Below, in pieces: positions 18,940 to 27,590 of a stretch of 64,000 bases of DNA (the first letter of the stretch is position 1; each line of letters starts with the position of its first letter). Source of the stretch: Phaeobacter gallaeciensis DSM 26640 (GTDB lineage Bacteria; Pseudomonadota; Alphaproteobacteria; Rhodobacterales; Rhodobacteraceae); assembly GCF_000511385.1 (NCBI RefSeq), contig NC_023137.1:139001-203000 (forward strand), in the 5' to 3' direction. The position numbers and the translations under genes were made by a program. The notes below the pieces were generated by a model. The model was given only the letters and a program-made list of their open reading frames with translations, ran no database searches and was not told the origin of the DNA.

Positions 18940-20064
18940 TCATTCATTTGGCTTGATCTCCTTGTCAGGGTTTGACGGTTTTTTCTGTGGGTTTGACAAT
19001 TTTGCTTTCTGAGCACGGCGCTCATATTCCCCTTCCCAAACTTGCATAGTCTTTCGGTTCTTTCGGGCCAAGGCTGCGTTCTTGGAATAGTGCAGCCCCA
19101 TGACCTTCGAGTCTTGCGCGAGCAAATCAGAAATCTCACGCTCGTCTTGCCCCGCCTCACGCAGCCAAGTTGCCATGGTGTGACGCAGTCCCTTTGGGGT
19201 TAGTCCCGGGGCAACCTTACCAGCCTTTTCAAGTTTTTTCCGAAGCCGCTGCCATGCGCTGGCAAAGCCATCGTAGGTCCAAGGCGTGCCTTTTGAACTC
19301 GCAAGCAGCGTTTCTGCGTTGTTTACTGGTGCCTTCTCTAGCTCACCCTCAAGAATGCCGCTGATCGGGATCGCAGCGCCGACATTCGTCTTGTTCCGTC
19401 CTTTCCAAATGACACCATCATCTACCTGATCTTTGCGAAACTCGAGCGCGTCGCTTGGATCTTGACCAGTGCAGAAAATCATAGCCAGCGCGGCGCGAAG
19501 TTGAGGGGATGCTGCCTCAAGAACGGTCTGGACCTCGTTGAAAGTCCATGTTCTGTATGCTTCAGGCGTGCCTTTCGGGCGCGGCTTCTTGATCACACCT
19601 TCCGCAAAATTCCTGGAAATCAAACCTTTAGGGATGCAGAACCTAAAGACCTGAATGAGAAAGTTGCGGACACGATTTGCCTTATCCCAGCTGTGTTTTT
19701 TGGCCAGCTCGTCATGAATGGCTGCCAGCAAGGGGGTATCTAGCGTTGTGACAGGCGTATCGCGAATATTTTTCAGTACTTCAGCGCACATTCGGTATTC
19801 GCGCTTTGTTGCATCAGATAACTCTAAGTAATGTTCTTCTGCGAAATAGGCGGCGAAGAGCCCTCCGAGAGTTCCGGGCTTGGGCTGAAGCTCTTTCATG
19901 GCCTCAGCTGCGGCAGAAATTCTGGCACAATCTGCAAAGAACTCTACGGAGCCAAGCGGAGATTTGGTGAGGTCAACCTTCTGATTAGTGCCGCGATGAT
20001 AGCAACGCATTTGTCCATGCCGATCGGCAAAAATCTTAAACCCCTTTACACGCACGAAGGTCAT
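18940..20064 (-). CDS. Tyrosine-type site-specific recombinase (island integrase)
   Basis: A 374-residue phage-type integrase. An N-terminal DNA-binding part (about 1-170) precedes the catalytic domain, with GLRHTMATWLR (box II Arg plus His) and a C-terminal Tyr in GLHYSKNA. At box I, where the catalytic Arg is expected after TGQ, the sequence reads TGQDPSDALEF, an Asp. The C-terminal tail is Lys-rich. It lies next to the tRNA attachment site and should integrate and excise the island. Its start overlaps the stop of the upstream small gene (TAATG). Confidence 0.92.
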   Translation of the reverse strand: MTFVRVKGFKIFADRHGQMRCYHRGTNQKVDLTKSPLGSVEFFADCARISAAAEAMKELQPKPGTLGGLFAAYFAEEHYLELSDATKREYRMCAEVLKNIRDTPVTTLDTPLLAAIHDELAKKHSWDKANRVRNFLIQVFRFCIPKGLISRNFAEGVIKKPRPKGTPEAYRTWTFNEVQTVLEAASPQLRAALAMIFCTGQDPSDALEFRKDQVDDGVIWKGRNKTNVGAAIPISGILEGELEKAPVNNAETLLASSKGTPWTYDGFASAWQRLRKKLEKAGKVAPGLTPKGLRHTMATWLREAGQDEREISDLLAQDSKVMGLHYSKNAALARKNRKTMQVWEGEYERRAQKAKLSNPQKKPSNPDKEIKPNE

Positions 20065-20300
20065 TACAGGCGAGCCAATATTTCGCTTCGAGTTGCCGTC
20101 TCTAAACCGACCTTCAAATTGTCAAGCCACTTGTCCAAGTCGACTCGATCATATTGCTTGTATTTCGGTGGAATGAGTACCGGCTGTACCGGGCAGAATG
20201 ACTTGAAATGTTTCACAGCTAACCCGCAGTAATGGGCAGCCTCGGTAGCGTTCATCATGCGTTTTTCGATTACGTTTATGTTCAGGCTCGTCGTGCCCAT
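20064..20300 (-). CDS. Small helix-turn-helix protein upstream of the integrase
   Basis: A 78-residue protein, start ATG at 20300 preceded by AAAGGTGG. It contains MNATEAAHYCGLAVKHFKS, a winged-helix/excisionase-type DNA-binding element, and a C-terminal DLDKWLDNL typical of Xis and helix-turn-helix family 17 proteins. It is coupled to the integrase by TAATG and is probably a recombination directionality factor or integrase regulator (inference). Confidence 0.7.
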   Translation of the reverse strand: MGTTSLNINVIEKRMMNATEAAHYCGLAVKHFKSFCPVQPVLIPPKYKQYDRVDLDKWLDNLKVGLETATRSEILARL

Positions 20301-20346
20301 GTGATCCACCTTTCGATTTAGAACAGGTTTCTGAACGGTCCAAGCG

Positions 20347-20562
20347 CTACCGCGCGTCAGATCGAGGGGCGATACTTGAGGTTTCTGGAGCCACCATATT
20401 GCGGTGCAGAAAATCGTCGATGGCGTCTTCTGGCGTGAAGTAGTTTGAGCCAATCTTGACGTGCTTAAGGTCTCCAGATGCAATCAAGTTTCTTATCCGC
20501 TTTTCGGGCCAACCGCTTATTTCGGCTAACTCTCTGGGGGAATAAAGCGTCACTTTCTGCAT
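20347..20562 (-). CDS. Excisionase-like helix-turn-helix protein
   Basis: A 71-residue protein with an N-terminal winged-helix motif (SPRELAEISGWPEKRIRNLIASG, then VKIGSNYFTPEDAIDDFL) typical of the excisionase/MerR-like HTH_17 family. AAGGAG precedes the ATG at 20562. First gene of the leftward integrase operon, divergent from the XRE regulator across a 99-bp control region. Confidence 0.75.
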   Translation of the reverse strand: MQKVTLYSPRELAEISGWPEKRIRNLIASGDLKHVKIGSNYFTPEDAIDDFLHRNMVAPETSSIAPRSDAR

Positions 20563-20583
20563 CTACGTGTCTCCTTGCAAACT

Positions 20584-20663
20584 GTGATAACAATCGGCAT
20601 ACTTAGGGCATGAACGGCCAAATGTGTGCACGTTTGATAACATCATGAGTCATTCGATAACAT
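20584..20663. promoter_or_regulatory. Three GATAACA direct repeats in the divergent control region
   Basis: GTGATAACAA (20584-20593), TTGATAACAT (20634-20643) and TCGATAACAT (20654-20663) lie in the same orientation, 50 and 20 bp apart, so on the same face of the helix. The last covers the first bases of the XRE start codon. This fits an autoregulatory operator for the XRE protein. The XRE start has no clear Shine-Dalgarno sequence. Confidence 0.5.
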
Positions 20664-21066
20664 GTCAACAGATACTGCAAACTTCGGTCAACGAATGCGA
20701 GAAGTGCGACTGGCATGTGGGTATTCGCAAGCCAAGGCTGCTGTTCGACTGGAAATTGCAGACCGAACTTACAAATTCTACGAATTAGGAAAGAGAGAAA
20801 TGCCTATTTCGACGGCGCTGAAGTTTTGCAACGAGTTTGATGTTGAGCTGAAATGGCTGGCTATGGGGGAAGGGCCAAAAGTGAAACTTCAACAGGAAAA
20901 CCTGGTGGAAGCAGTAGCACTGGCGGTCTTGCAAATGCACCGGGAAAAAGATCTAAACCCGCCGGCAGAAAAAGTCGCTAAGCAAATCAGTTTCGTTTTG
21001 GATCAGTGCACGGCCAAAGGTACTTCGCCGATCGATGAAGCACGCCTACTCATCGAAGTTTTATAA
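20662..21066 (+). CDS. XRE family transcriptional regulator
   Basis: A 134-residue protein with an N-terminal Cro/C1-type helix-turn-helix (about 8-50: FGQRMREVRLACGYSQAKAA and the following recognition helix) and a C-terminal helical part (about 75-134) that may dimerise. First gene of the rightward cargo operon and divergent from the excisionase gene, so it probably controls one or both directions. Confidence 0.85.
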   Translation: MSTDTANFGQRMREVRLACGYSQAKAAVRLEIADRTYKFYELGKREMPISTALKFCNEFDVELKWLAMGEGPKVKLQQENLVEAVALAVLQMHREKDLNPPAEKVAKQISFVLDQCTAKGTSPIDEARLLIEVL

Positions 21067-21082
21067 GAATTGGAGGCGTACT

Positions 21083-21367
21083 TTGTCAGAAGTGTCTGAT
21101 TTAGAATTGCATCTCAACAAACTCTCCAACACGCTGAGGTTTATTGGTTTGTTGGTTTCTACGATGGCCGTTGGCGTATTCATTGGGTTGTCGTCTTCAG
21201 GCTTAGAGGGCGAACGAGCCTTAGTGCTTTTTTTATCCGCAATGGGTACTGCGGGGCTTTGTGCCATATCTTTTGGTGAGATGGGTTGGCGTCTCATCCT
21301 TAAGCACGGTGTCTCGGAGCAAAGGTTTTTCTACTTTTTCAACAGTGACAGAAAGAAATTTGAGTGA
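21083..21367 (+). CDS. Two-helix membrane protein of the cargo operon
   Basis: About 94 residues. The TTG start at 21083 is preferred because GGAGG (21072-21076) sits six bases before it; the ATG at 21035 would overlap the XRE gene by 32 bases. Two hydrophobic segments (about 20-42 and 50-70) are followed by a basic C-terminus (SDRKKFE), giving a small inner-membrane protein with both ends probably cytoplasmic. Its TGA overlaps the methylase GTG. Unrecognised; a membrane effector or sensor is possible. Confidence 0.65.
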   Translation: MSEVSDLELHLNKLSNTLRFIGLLVSTMAVGVFIGLSSSGLEGERALVLFLSAMGTAGLCAISFGEMGWRLILKHGVSEQRFFYFFNSDRKKFE

Positions 21368-22194
21368 ACAAGATTGACGAAACTCACTCGAACTTGCGTT
21401 CTCGTCCGTTGCTAAGATGGGCGGGGAGCAAGCGTTCCGCGTTGCCCGAGTTAGGAGCTGATGCACCTGCACAGTTTGAGCGCTATATTGAGCCATTCGT
21501 CGGCTCTGCGGTACTGTTTGACTATTTGAGACCTGAGAAGGCGCTTTTGTCGGATCTGAATACAGACCTAATAAACTTTTACCGGCAGGTTCAGACGGGA
21601 TCTAAAGAAATCTACAATGCTGCGTTGGCGATACCCAGAGAAAAAGAGGTGTACCTAAGCGTTCGAGAAAAATTTAAAACTGAACAGAACCACCAAGAGC
21701 GTGCGGTTCAGTTCTTCTACTTGAACCGAAATTGCTTCAATGGGCTATATCGAACCAATAAGCAGGGCATGTTTAATGTTCCTTTTGCAGCCAGCAAACC
21801 GAGTTCGTACCCCACGCAATCCCAGTTTGAAGACTTTGCAACTAGATTGCAGTCCGCCGATCTGAAATGTGGTGATTTTTTCGACATAGTATCGGAGAAC
21901 GTTCGTGCAGGCGATTTTGTTTACCTTGATCCACCTTACCTTAAATCTGAGGGCCGAATTTTCTCTGAGTACGTGAAGGGCCATTTTAGTCGAGTTGACT
22001 TGGACAGGTTGCGTCAACTGCTTTCGATAATTGACAATGTTGGCGCTAAGTTCATTTTGTCGTTCATTGATGATGAAATCATTTATCCTATCCGGGACTT
22101 GTGGCCATATCGAACCTACTCGGTCCAACGAAATATTTCAGGGTTCTCAGCAAGTCGAAAGAAAAGCGGCGAACTTTTAATAAGAAATTGGTGA
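21364..22194 (+). CDS. D12-class DNA N6-adenine methyltransferase
   Basis: A 276-residue Dam-like enzyme that methylates adenine N6 using S-adenosylmethionine. RWAGSK (18-23) and EPFVGSAVLF (43-52, the FxGxG-like AdoMet motif) precede the catalytic DPPY (189-192); the spacing is that of the alpha group/D12 class. GTG start at 21364 overlaps the previous stop. No restriction endonuclease is adjacent. Recognition sequence unknown; GATC is typical for close Dam relatives but cannot be asserted here. Confidence 0.9.
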   Translation: MNKIDETHSNLRSRPLLRWAGSKRSALPELGADAPAQFERYIEPFVGSAVLFDYLRPEKALLSDLNTDLINFYRQVQTGSKEIYNAALAIPREKEVYLSVREKFKTEQNHQERAVQFFYLNRNCFNGLYRTNKQGMFNVPFAASKPSSYPTQSQFEDFATRLQSADLKCGDFFDIVSENVRAGDFVYLDPPYLKSEGRIFSEYVKGHFSRVDLDRLRQLLSIIDNVGAKFILSFIDDEIIYPIRDLWPYRTYSVQRNISGFSASRKKSGELLIRNW

Positions 22195-22196
22195 AA

Positions 22197-23399
22197 ATGA
22201 AATTACTTGTTGTTTCAGATCTGCATTCTTTTCAAATGCCGACCAAAGTGATGCCGTCGCTTGTGAATTTTGGTGACGCAGATAGAAATGGTAAAAGCGA
22301 CCCTCTCTTAGGTTTACGTGAAATGCTATCAAGCGGAAAGGTCGCACGCCCAGACATATTGCTTTGCGCAGGCGACATCGCGGACAAGGCTGATCCACTC
22401 GCTCTTGAAAGAGCCTGGACAGAGCTTTCTAGCATTCAAAAAGACTTCCAGATTCCGCATTTTGTTGCGACATGTGGAAATCATGATTTGGACACTCGGC
22501 ACAAGGAAAATAAGTTTGATCCTCGTGGTTTTTTGAGACGGTTGACGCCAAGCTTTCCGTTGCCCGAGTACCAGAAGAATGATGTTGAGCATCTGAAGTA
22601 CTGGTCCAATAATTTTTCGATAGTTGAGGGCGACAATTGGCGCGTTTTGACGATCAATTCATGCGCTTACCATGGATATGGAGACGATAGTCAACCAGAG
22701 CTCACTCGCGGTCGGATCAGCGATATTACTTTGGACGAAATCAAAGAAGAGCTACAAGCGCTTGGCTCTGATCTAAGGCTGAAATTCAACGTATGCCTCG
22801 TTCACCATCACCTTAAAGAACAGCACAGCGACGCATATGCAGATGAAAGTCGAATGCGAGGCGCTGAAAACTTGTTGCAGTTATTGGCGCGCGCCGAATT
22901 TGGAGAATGGTTTGTAGTACATGGCCATGTGCATCGCGGAAGCCTCTACTGTGATGGTGGGAACTCCGGACCAATAGTTTTGTCGTGTGCGAGCTTTTCT
23001 GTTTCACTTCAGGGTGATCCTACAAATCCGGGCGTAAATCAGTTTTACTTGGTTGAATTTGACCCGCCTCAAGGGGGGCGGCATCGCATCAAGGGTGCTG
23101 TTCACGCTTGGAATTGGGCTGCATCCTATGGATGGGATCCTGCGGAGAATAAGCCTGGTTGTCTTGCTGGTCGAGCTGGCTTTGGTTTTCGAGGCGACCT
23201 TCCATCGTTTGCAGAAAAGTTGGCTGAAAAAGTAAACGAGTGCGGTCGGTTGTCATGGAGCGACGCAGTATCTCAGTTCACTGAATTAAAACACTTTTTA
23301 CCTCTGGACTTAGAGAACCTCGTCGGCGAACTCGAGGCAGATAGTGCAATTGTTGTCAGTCGCCAAGGTCAAGGCATTCGGGAGATTGTAAAAGCATGA
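22197..23399 (+). CDS. Calcineurin-like metallophosphoesterase
   Basis: A 400-residue protein with all five metallophosphoesterase blocks: D8-L-H10, GD at 59-60, GNHD at 94-97, VHHH at 202-205 and GHVH at 243-246. These residues bind two metal ions and hydrolyse phosphodiester bonds, as in SbcD/Mre11 nucleases and cyclic-nucleotide phosphodiesterases. The C-terminal ~140 residues are a separate unrecognised part. The start at 22197 follows the methylase stop by 2 bp, and its TGA overlaps the ATPase start (ATGA). Probably a nuclease or nucleotide hydrolase acting with the ATPase (inference). Confidence 0.88.
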   Translation: MKLLVVSDLHSFQMPTKVMPSLVNFGDADRNGKSDPLLGLREMLSSGKVARPDILLCAGDIADKADPLALERAWTELSSIQKDFQIPHFVATCGNHDLDTRHKENKFDPRGFLRRLTPSFPLPEYQKNDVEHLKYWSNNFSIVEGDNWRVLTINSCAYHGYGDDSQPELTRGRISDITLDEIKEELQALGSDLRLKFNVCLVHHHLKEQHSDAYADESRMRGAENLLQLLARAEFGEWFVVHGHVHRGSLYCDGGNSGPIVLSCASFSVSLQGDPTNPGVNQFYLVEFDPPQGGRHRIKGAVHAWNWAASYGWDPAENKPGCLAGRAGFGFRGDLPSFAEKLAEKVNECGRLSWSDAVSQFTELKHFLPLDLENLVGELEADSAIVVSRQGQGIREIVKA

Positions 23400-25261
23400 C
23401 TATCGATCAAGGAAGATACGATACTTTTAATGCTAAGCATCGTACCCCACAGGAAGTAGCAAGTACCTTCGTTAACCCGTCAACTAAGCTAAATAGACTC
23501 TGTGGGCATTTTCATTCTGTCCTTACAGGGCCCAGAGGGTCTGGAAAAACGACGCTGCTGAAAATGTTAACGATGCCTGCATTGGCCAGTTGGAAAGGGG
23601 AAAAGGCTCGTGACTTTAAGTCTAACGTAGACTTTGTCTCGGTCTTCATTCCCGCCGACAGAAGTTGGCATGGCCAGATAAAAGAACTGTCGAGGCAAGT
23701 ACCAAGCCAAGCTGCGGCTGAGGCCTTGGGGAATGCAACATTCACAACCCACATCTTTCGAGCAATTGCGAAAGCTTTTGCTGATTGGCAGTCTGAAGCA
23801 GTTTGCCAAGATGAGTTTCTTGCGTCGCTGACCCCAAAGCTGTCGTTCGAGCAAGAACAGGAGGTGGTTAAAGGGCTTGCTGAAGACTGGATGCTTAAGC
23901 CCGCAGCATTGACGTTTTATGAATTGAGAGAAGCGTTGTCGAAACGCCTCTCCGTCATCGGTTACTTGAAGAACAAAGCTTCCTACGTAGGTGAACGAAT
24001 TTTTGAAGAAAGCGACAACAGCTTTCTTTATCTCAATTACAGAGAGGGTATGAGGCGGGCTCACGATCTGCATAACCACCACTCTAACCTTCCAGGGCGA
24101 CGCTGGCTGTTCCTATTTGACGAGTTGGAAGTTGCTCCGTCCACGATTCAAAAGAACTTGTTTTTCGATCTTCGAGGCGCAAATGACGATGATACGCAAA
24201 TTTATTATAAACTTGCGTTGGCACCATATAATCACTACTTTGTAAGATCTGATCCGGATACGGATGCTTCGGTGAACAATGACTACCGAAGAGTAGACCT
24301 AACATTCCCGCAAAAACTACAAGCTGTGGAATTTGCAAGTGATCTCTGCGAAAGCCTCGTAAAGAGTGCGGGTTTGCAGGGGGATTTGCGATCTATTTTT
24401 GATAGCTCGGACTTTACATTTGAAGATTCTCTGGATGAAACGGGCGGTAAAAGAGCTAGAAGCAAATACAGTTCAGACTCGGAACTTGGAAAAGTCTTCA
24501 TTGAACTATCCCAAAAAGACAGGAGTTTTGAAACTTACCTTCAAAGAAAGAAAATCGACTTCAATCGTATCGAAGAGATGTCTGAGAATGACCTTGCTTC
24601 GTCGCTGCGCAAGGCTCGGAACATAGTCATCGCCCGAAATTTTTTCACACGCCCTGTACGAAACGGTTTTGCTGCGGACAAGTTATCCAGTAGGTCCCGC
24701 AAAACCTACTCTCTTTACGCAGGTATGCCTTCTCTGCTTACGCTAACAGAAGGTAACCCACGAGCGTTGATCAATCTAATCAGTCCGCTTTTAGATCAAA
24801 TTGTGTCCTCAGAAGGTGGTGAGAGTGTAGCTTTAGAGCTCCAAGCCGCTGAAATCGAAAGGTCGATCCGGGTAATGAGATCCCTTCTTAGGGCAATCCC
24901 AAATTACAACAAAAAGGGAGAGACAGTTGTAAACTTGCTCGATCGGATTGGGCAGGGGTTTTACTCGGGAATTGTCGCAACAAAATTTCGCGATCAAATA
25001 CCGTTGTCCTTCCGCGTGGACCATGGGCACTCCCCAGATGTTTTCCAGTGCATAGCGAAGGCTGTGAACATAGGTGCGTTGATACACATTCCTGAGAAGG
25101 GTACTGATCAAGTTCTTACCTCGATCGTGGGCGAACGTTTCAGGCTAAATTACCTGTTGGCAGCATACTATAAATTACCGTTGAGCCTCGATCGTGAAAT
25201 TAGCCTCACATCCTTGTTTGAAGCAGGCAACCAAGTCGAGCAGGGAGTCCTCGATGTCTAA
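23396..25261 (+). CDS. ORC/CDC6-like AAA ATPase
   Basis: A 621-residue P-loop ATPase. Walker A is GPRGSGKT (45-52) and Walker B is FLFDELE (239-245) with the catalytic Glu. An EGNPRALINLI segment at about 455-465 resembles the sensor-2/lid region of ORC/CDC6 and STAND-type ATPases; the C-terminal ~120 residues look like a winged-helix module. About 190 residues separate the Walker motifs, longer than in a minimal AAA domain. Coupled by ATGA to the metallophosphoesterase. Likely the nucleotide-driven sensor or motor of the set. Confidence 0.8.
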   Translation: MTIDQGRYDTFNAKHRTPQEVASTFVNPSTKLNRLCGHFHSVLTGPRGSGKTTLLKMLTMPALASWKGEKARDFKSNVDFVSVFIPADRSWHGQIKELSRQVPSQAAAEALGNATFTTHIFRAIAKAFADWQSEAVCQDEFLASLTPKLSFEQEQEVVKGLAEDWMLKPAALTFYELREALSKRLSVIGYLKNKASYVGERIFEESDNSFLYLNYREGMRRAHDLHNHHSNLPGRRWLFLFDELEVAPSTIQKNLFFDLRGANDDDTQIYYKLALAPYNHYFVRSDPDTDASVNNDYRRVDLTFPQKLQAVEFASDLCESLVKSAGLQGDLRSIFDSSDFTFEDSLDETGGKRARSKYSSDSELGKVFIELSQKDRSFETYLQRKKIDFNRIEEMSENDLASSLRKARNIVIARNFFTRPVRNGFAADKLSSRSRKTYSLYAGMPSLLTLTEGNPRALINLISPLLDQIVSSEGGESVALELQAAEIERSIRVMRSLLRAIPNYNKKGETVVNLLDRIGQGFYSGIVATKFRDQIPLSFRVDHGHSPDVFQCIAKAVNIGALIHIPEKGTDQVLTSIVGERFRLNYLLAAYYKLPLSLDREISLTSLFEAGNQVEQGVLDV

Positions 25262-26180
25262 AAGACAGTTTAATCTAAACACGTTCTCAGATGATGACCT
25301 CGACGCGATCGACATTATCGTATTTACCGTAGGATACGAGAAGAGGTCCCGTCATGTGTTTGACTGCTTTTCGGAACGTTCGAAAGAGGCGTTCGCGTGC
25401 GTATTTGAAAACGGACGCGAGCTAAGTTTTGACGAAAATCTTAAGAACGCTAGAGCCAAAGGGGCTATACTTTTCGATGAATCGACAAGCCTTAAGTCTG
25501 CCATTGAAAATCAAAACCCAGAGTCAAGGACACTAAGCGGGAAGAAGATTCTGGTTGATGTATCATCCATGAGCCGAACAGTTCTTTCTTCTTTGTTAGC
25601 CGAATTTTTGGATGACGATTTTTATGCAGGCGTAGAATTTGCGATCGTTTATGCGGTCGCTGAATTTACAGAGCCTAAAGATCCGTCGTTTGAGTTTTTT
25701 GACTTCACTCCACTTCCACTTTTTTGTGGGTGGACTTCGGCGCCAGAGCGTCCAGCTGTCATGGCCATCGGGCTTGGGTACGAAGCTGATCATGCCTTGG
25801 GTGCCTTGGAATACCTGGACCCGAGTGCAACTTTTTGCTTCTTTCCAAAGGGAGAAGACGAGAGGTTTGAGCAGGCTGTTCAGCATGCAAACGAACCGCT
25901 TCTGTCCCAGATTAAACCTGAACGCGTAATTAAGTATCCTGTTTCTGATCCACTGTTCACTTTTTCCTTGCTAACTTCTTTGATCAATACGCTTGGAGAC
26001 AAGGCTCGATTTGTTCTTGTACCGATGGGGCCAAAAATATTCGTTGCTCTCAGTTTGGTATGTCAGCGCATATATGGAGACGAAATCTCAGTTTGGAAAG
26101 CGAGTGGGCACTCTTTGGAGGCACTGAAGGATGTTGAAGCAAAGGGTCCTCTTTCTGGATTCTGGATTAGCCGGGCCTAA
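25254..26180 (+). CDS. Unrecognised protein with two Rossmann-like halves
   Basis: A 308-residue protein, start ATG at 25254 inside the end of the ATPase gene (8-base overlap), preceded by GGGAG. I do not recognise a named family. Two similar halves can be seen: residues ~20-60 (VGYEKRSRHVF, then FACVFENGRELSFDENLKNA) and ~170-215 (LGYEADHAL, then FCFFPKGEDERFEQAVQHA). Each starts with a beta-strand-GYE element followed by a helix and a strand-Gly turn. Between them is LVDVSSMSR (about 100-108), a strand followed by Ser-rich turn. It could bind a nucleotide or act as the effector of the operon; both are guesses. Confidence 0.65.
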   Translation: MSKRQFNLNTFSDDDLDAIDIIVFTVGYEKRSRHVFDCFSERSKEAFACVFENGRELSFDENLKNARAKGAILFDESTSLKSAIENQNPESRTLSGKKILVDVSSMSRTVLSSLLAEFLDDDFYAGVEFAIVYAVAEFTEPKDPSFEFFDFTPLPLFCGWTSAPERPAVMAIGLGYEADHALGALEYLDPSATFCFFPKGEDERFEQAVQHANEPLLSQIKPERVIKYPVSDPLFTFSLLTSLINTLGDKARFVLVPMGPKIFVALSLVCQRIYGDEISVWKASGHSLEALKDVEAKGPLSGFWISRA

Positions 26181-26212
26181 ATTGCCGTGAGACAGCCGCA
26201 AATTCGTGTCTC

Positions 26213-26602
26213 AACCCAAATTCAAAGTGCGTTAGCCAAGGGCGACCGATTGATCTGTTCGTCACCGCTGGACAGGTCAGCGACTTTATCGGCGCGCGGG
26301 CGCTGTTCAGTGGTCTACCAAAGGTCGATTGGCTGCTTGGGGATCGCGGCTAGGACACCGACTGGTTCCGAGAGGCATTAAAAGACAAAGGGATGCGCGA
26401 TTTCATCCCTGGCCGTAAGCAACGTAAGGCCCCGGTCAAATACGATAAGCGCAGGTACAAACGCCGCAACTGTATCGAGATCATGTTCGGCAGGCTCAAG
26501 GACTGGAGGCGCGTCGCAACCCGCTATGACCGCTGTCCAAAGGTATTCCTGTCAGCAATCGCACTCACGGCAACCGTCATTTACTGGTTATTAATCCTGA
26601 CC
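26213..26602 (+). pseudogene. IS5-family transposase remnant
   Basis: The C-terminal half of a transposase closely similar to the one at 31968-32725 (shared stretches include DKRRYKRRN and IMFGRLKDWRRVATRYDRC). It is dead: a one-base deletion near 26242 shifts the frame, and DRGYD is broken by TAG at about 26351. The upstream half and left terminal repeat are missing. The right end degenerates into TTAATCCTGACC, next to CTAG at 26603-26606, the target sequence seen at the other copy. Confidence 0.85.
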
Positions 26603-27445
26603 CTAGTCATGATACCAATTCTTATCATTTTCCTCAGTTTTTGGGAGGATATATTTCAGAACTTCCTTCATTGATGGATCATTCCTGAATTCATTAACAT
26701 GGTAATGATTCATGGCGACGTGACCAGACTTAATTCTCCGAGCGAATATTCTAAAGCTCGGGTGCTCGCGGCTTCCCGTGACTGCAACCAAGTTCCCCTT
26801 TAATTCGTCAACTGCATCTTGCCCATGTGAATGTGGATAGTGGTCATGAAAGCTGAAGAACTTCAAACCTTGCGAAGAGTTACACAAAGCGCAAAAGTTT
26901 GGCTCATACGCAAAAATAATTCCACTGTCTGTCTGCGTTACCTTATTTCCCCCGAGGTTAAAGTCGACTGTTTCAGACAGTTTGTAGACCCCGTTTTCCT
27001 TTTCGACTTTTAACAAAGTCCTTACAAAATGTTTGCCGTCATCGATCTTCCATGACCGGCGGAATAGCTCATAGTTAAACCGAAAACCTTCTAGGACATC
27101 TTGATCAAAACTACGATTTAGTGGGCCGAACCTTTTAAGAAATGCATCTAAGAACCTTTCATCGTCGGTACTAGTTCTCGCCCCTCCTCTATGGGGCGAA
27201 AGCATCCGATACCTTTCATCACCTCTACTAAGGAAATCGTATATAGTATAAGCATAACTATATGTTTTCATTCCACCTTCGCATCTGTAACGGGTATATG
27301 TTTTTAGAGAAAACTCAGGTTCTTCGCGGAGCCATTTTCTTAAAGCATTATACACCTCACCATCTTTAATGCCGAACCTTGTGTGCAGCTCTTGCATTGC
27401 AGTTTGTAGCTGTTTGCGTTTTTCAGGGCTTCCATCGTAGTGCAT
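26603..27445 (-). CDS. Orphan hypothetical protein (280 aa)
   Basis: Soluble, Lys/Tyr/Phe-rich protein with no recognised family. The N-terminal half is helical and charged. The C-terminal half has CALC (about 199-202), a His-rich HDHYPHSHG stretch (about 214-222) and MNHYH, possible metal ligands. Its TAG stop lies exactly in the CTAG that borders the IS remnant, so the original C-terminus may have been cut by that insertion. Unlike its neighbours it reads leftward. Confidence 0.6.
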   Translation of the reverse strand: MHYDGSPEKRKQLQTAMQELHTRFGIKDGEVYNALRKWLREEPEFSLKTYTRYRCEGGMKTYSYAYTIYDFLSRGDERYRMLSPHRGGARTSTDDERFLDAFLKRFGPLNRSFDQDVLEGFRFNYELFRRSWKIDDGKHFVRTLLKVEKENGVYKLSETVDFNLGGNKVTQTDSGIIFAYEPNFCALCNSSQGLKFFSFHDHYPHSHGQDAVDELKGNLVAVTGSREHPSFRIFARRIKSGHVAMNHYHVNEFRNDPSMKEVLKYILPKTEENDKNWYHD

Positions 27446-27590
27446 TACCGTTTCCGAGTTTTAGACATTCATCGCCATATGTGGACAATGGGTGACACAT
27501 ATGGGTTGGATTGTGTCATCGATTGTCCGCATTTGTCCAGATGCGACTGTCATATTTGATGTGTGAAAAACTTTTTAATTCGGAGAGAAA

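Noticed and set aside
21364..22194. Classic type II restriction-modification pair
   Set aside because: No endonuclease gene is recognisable next to the methylase; the neighbours are a phosphoesterase and an ATPase.
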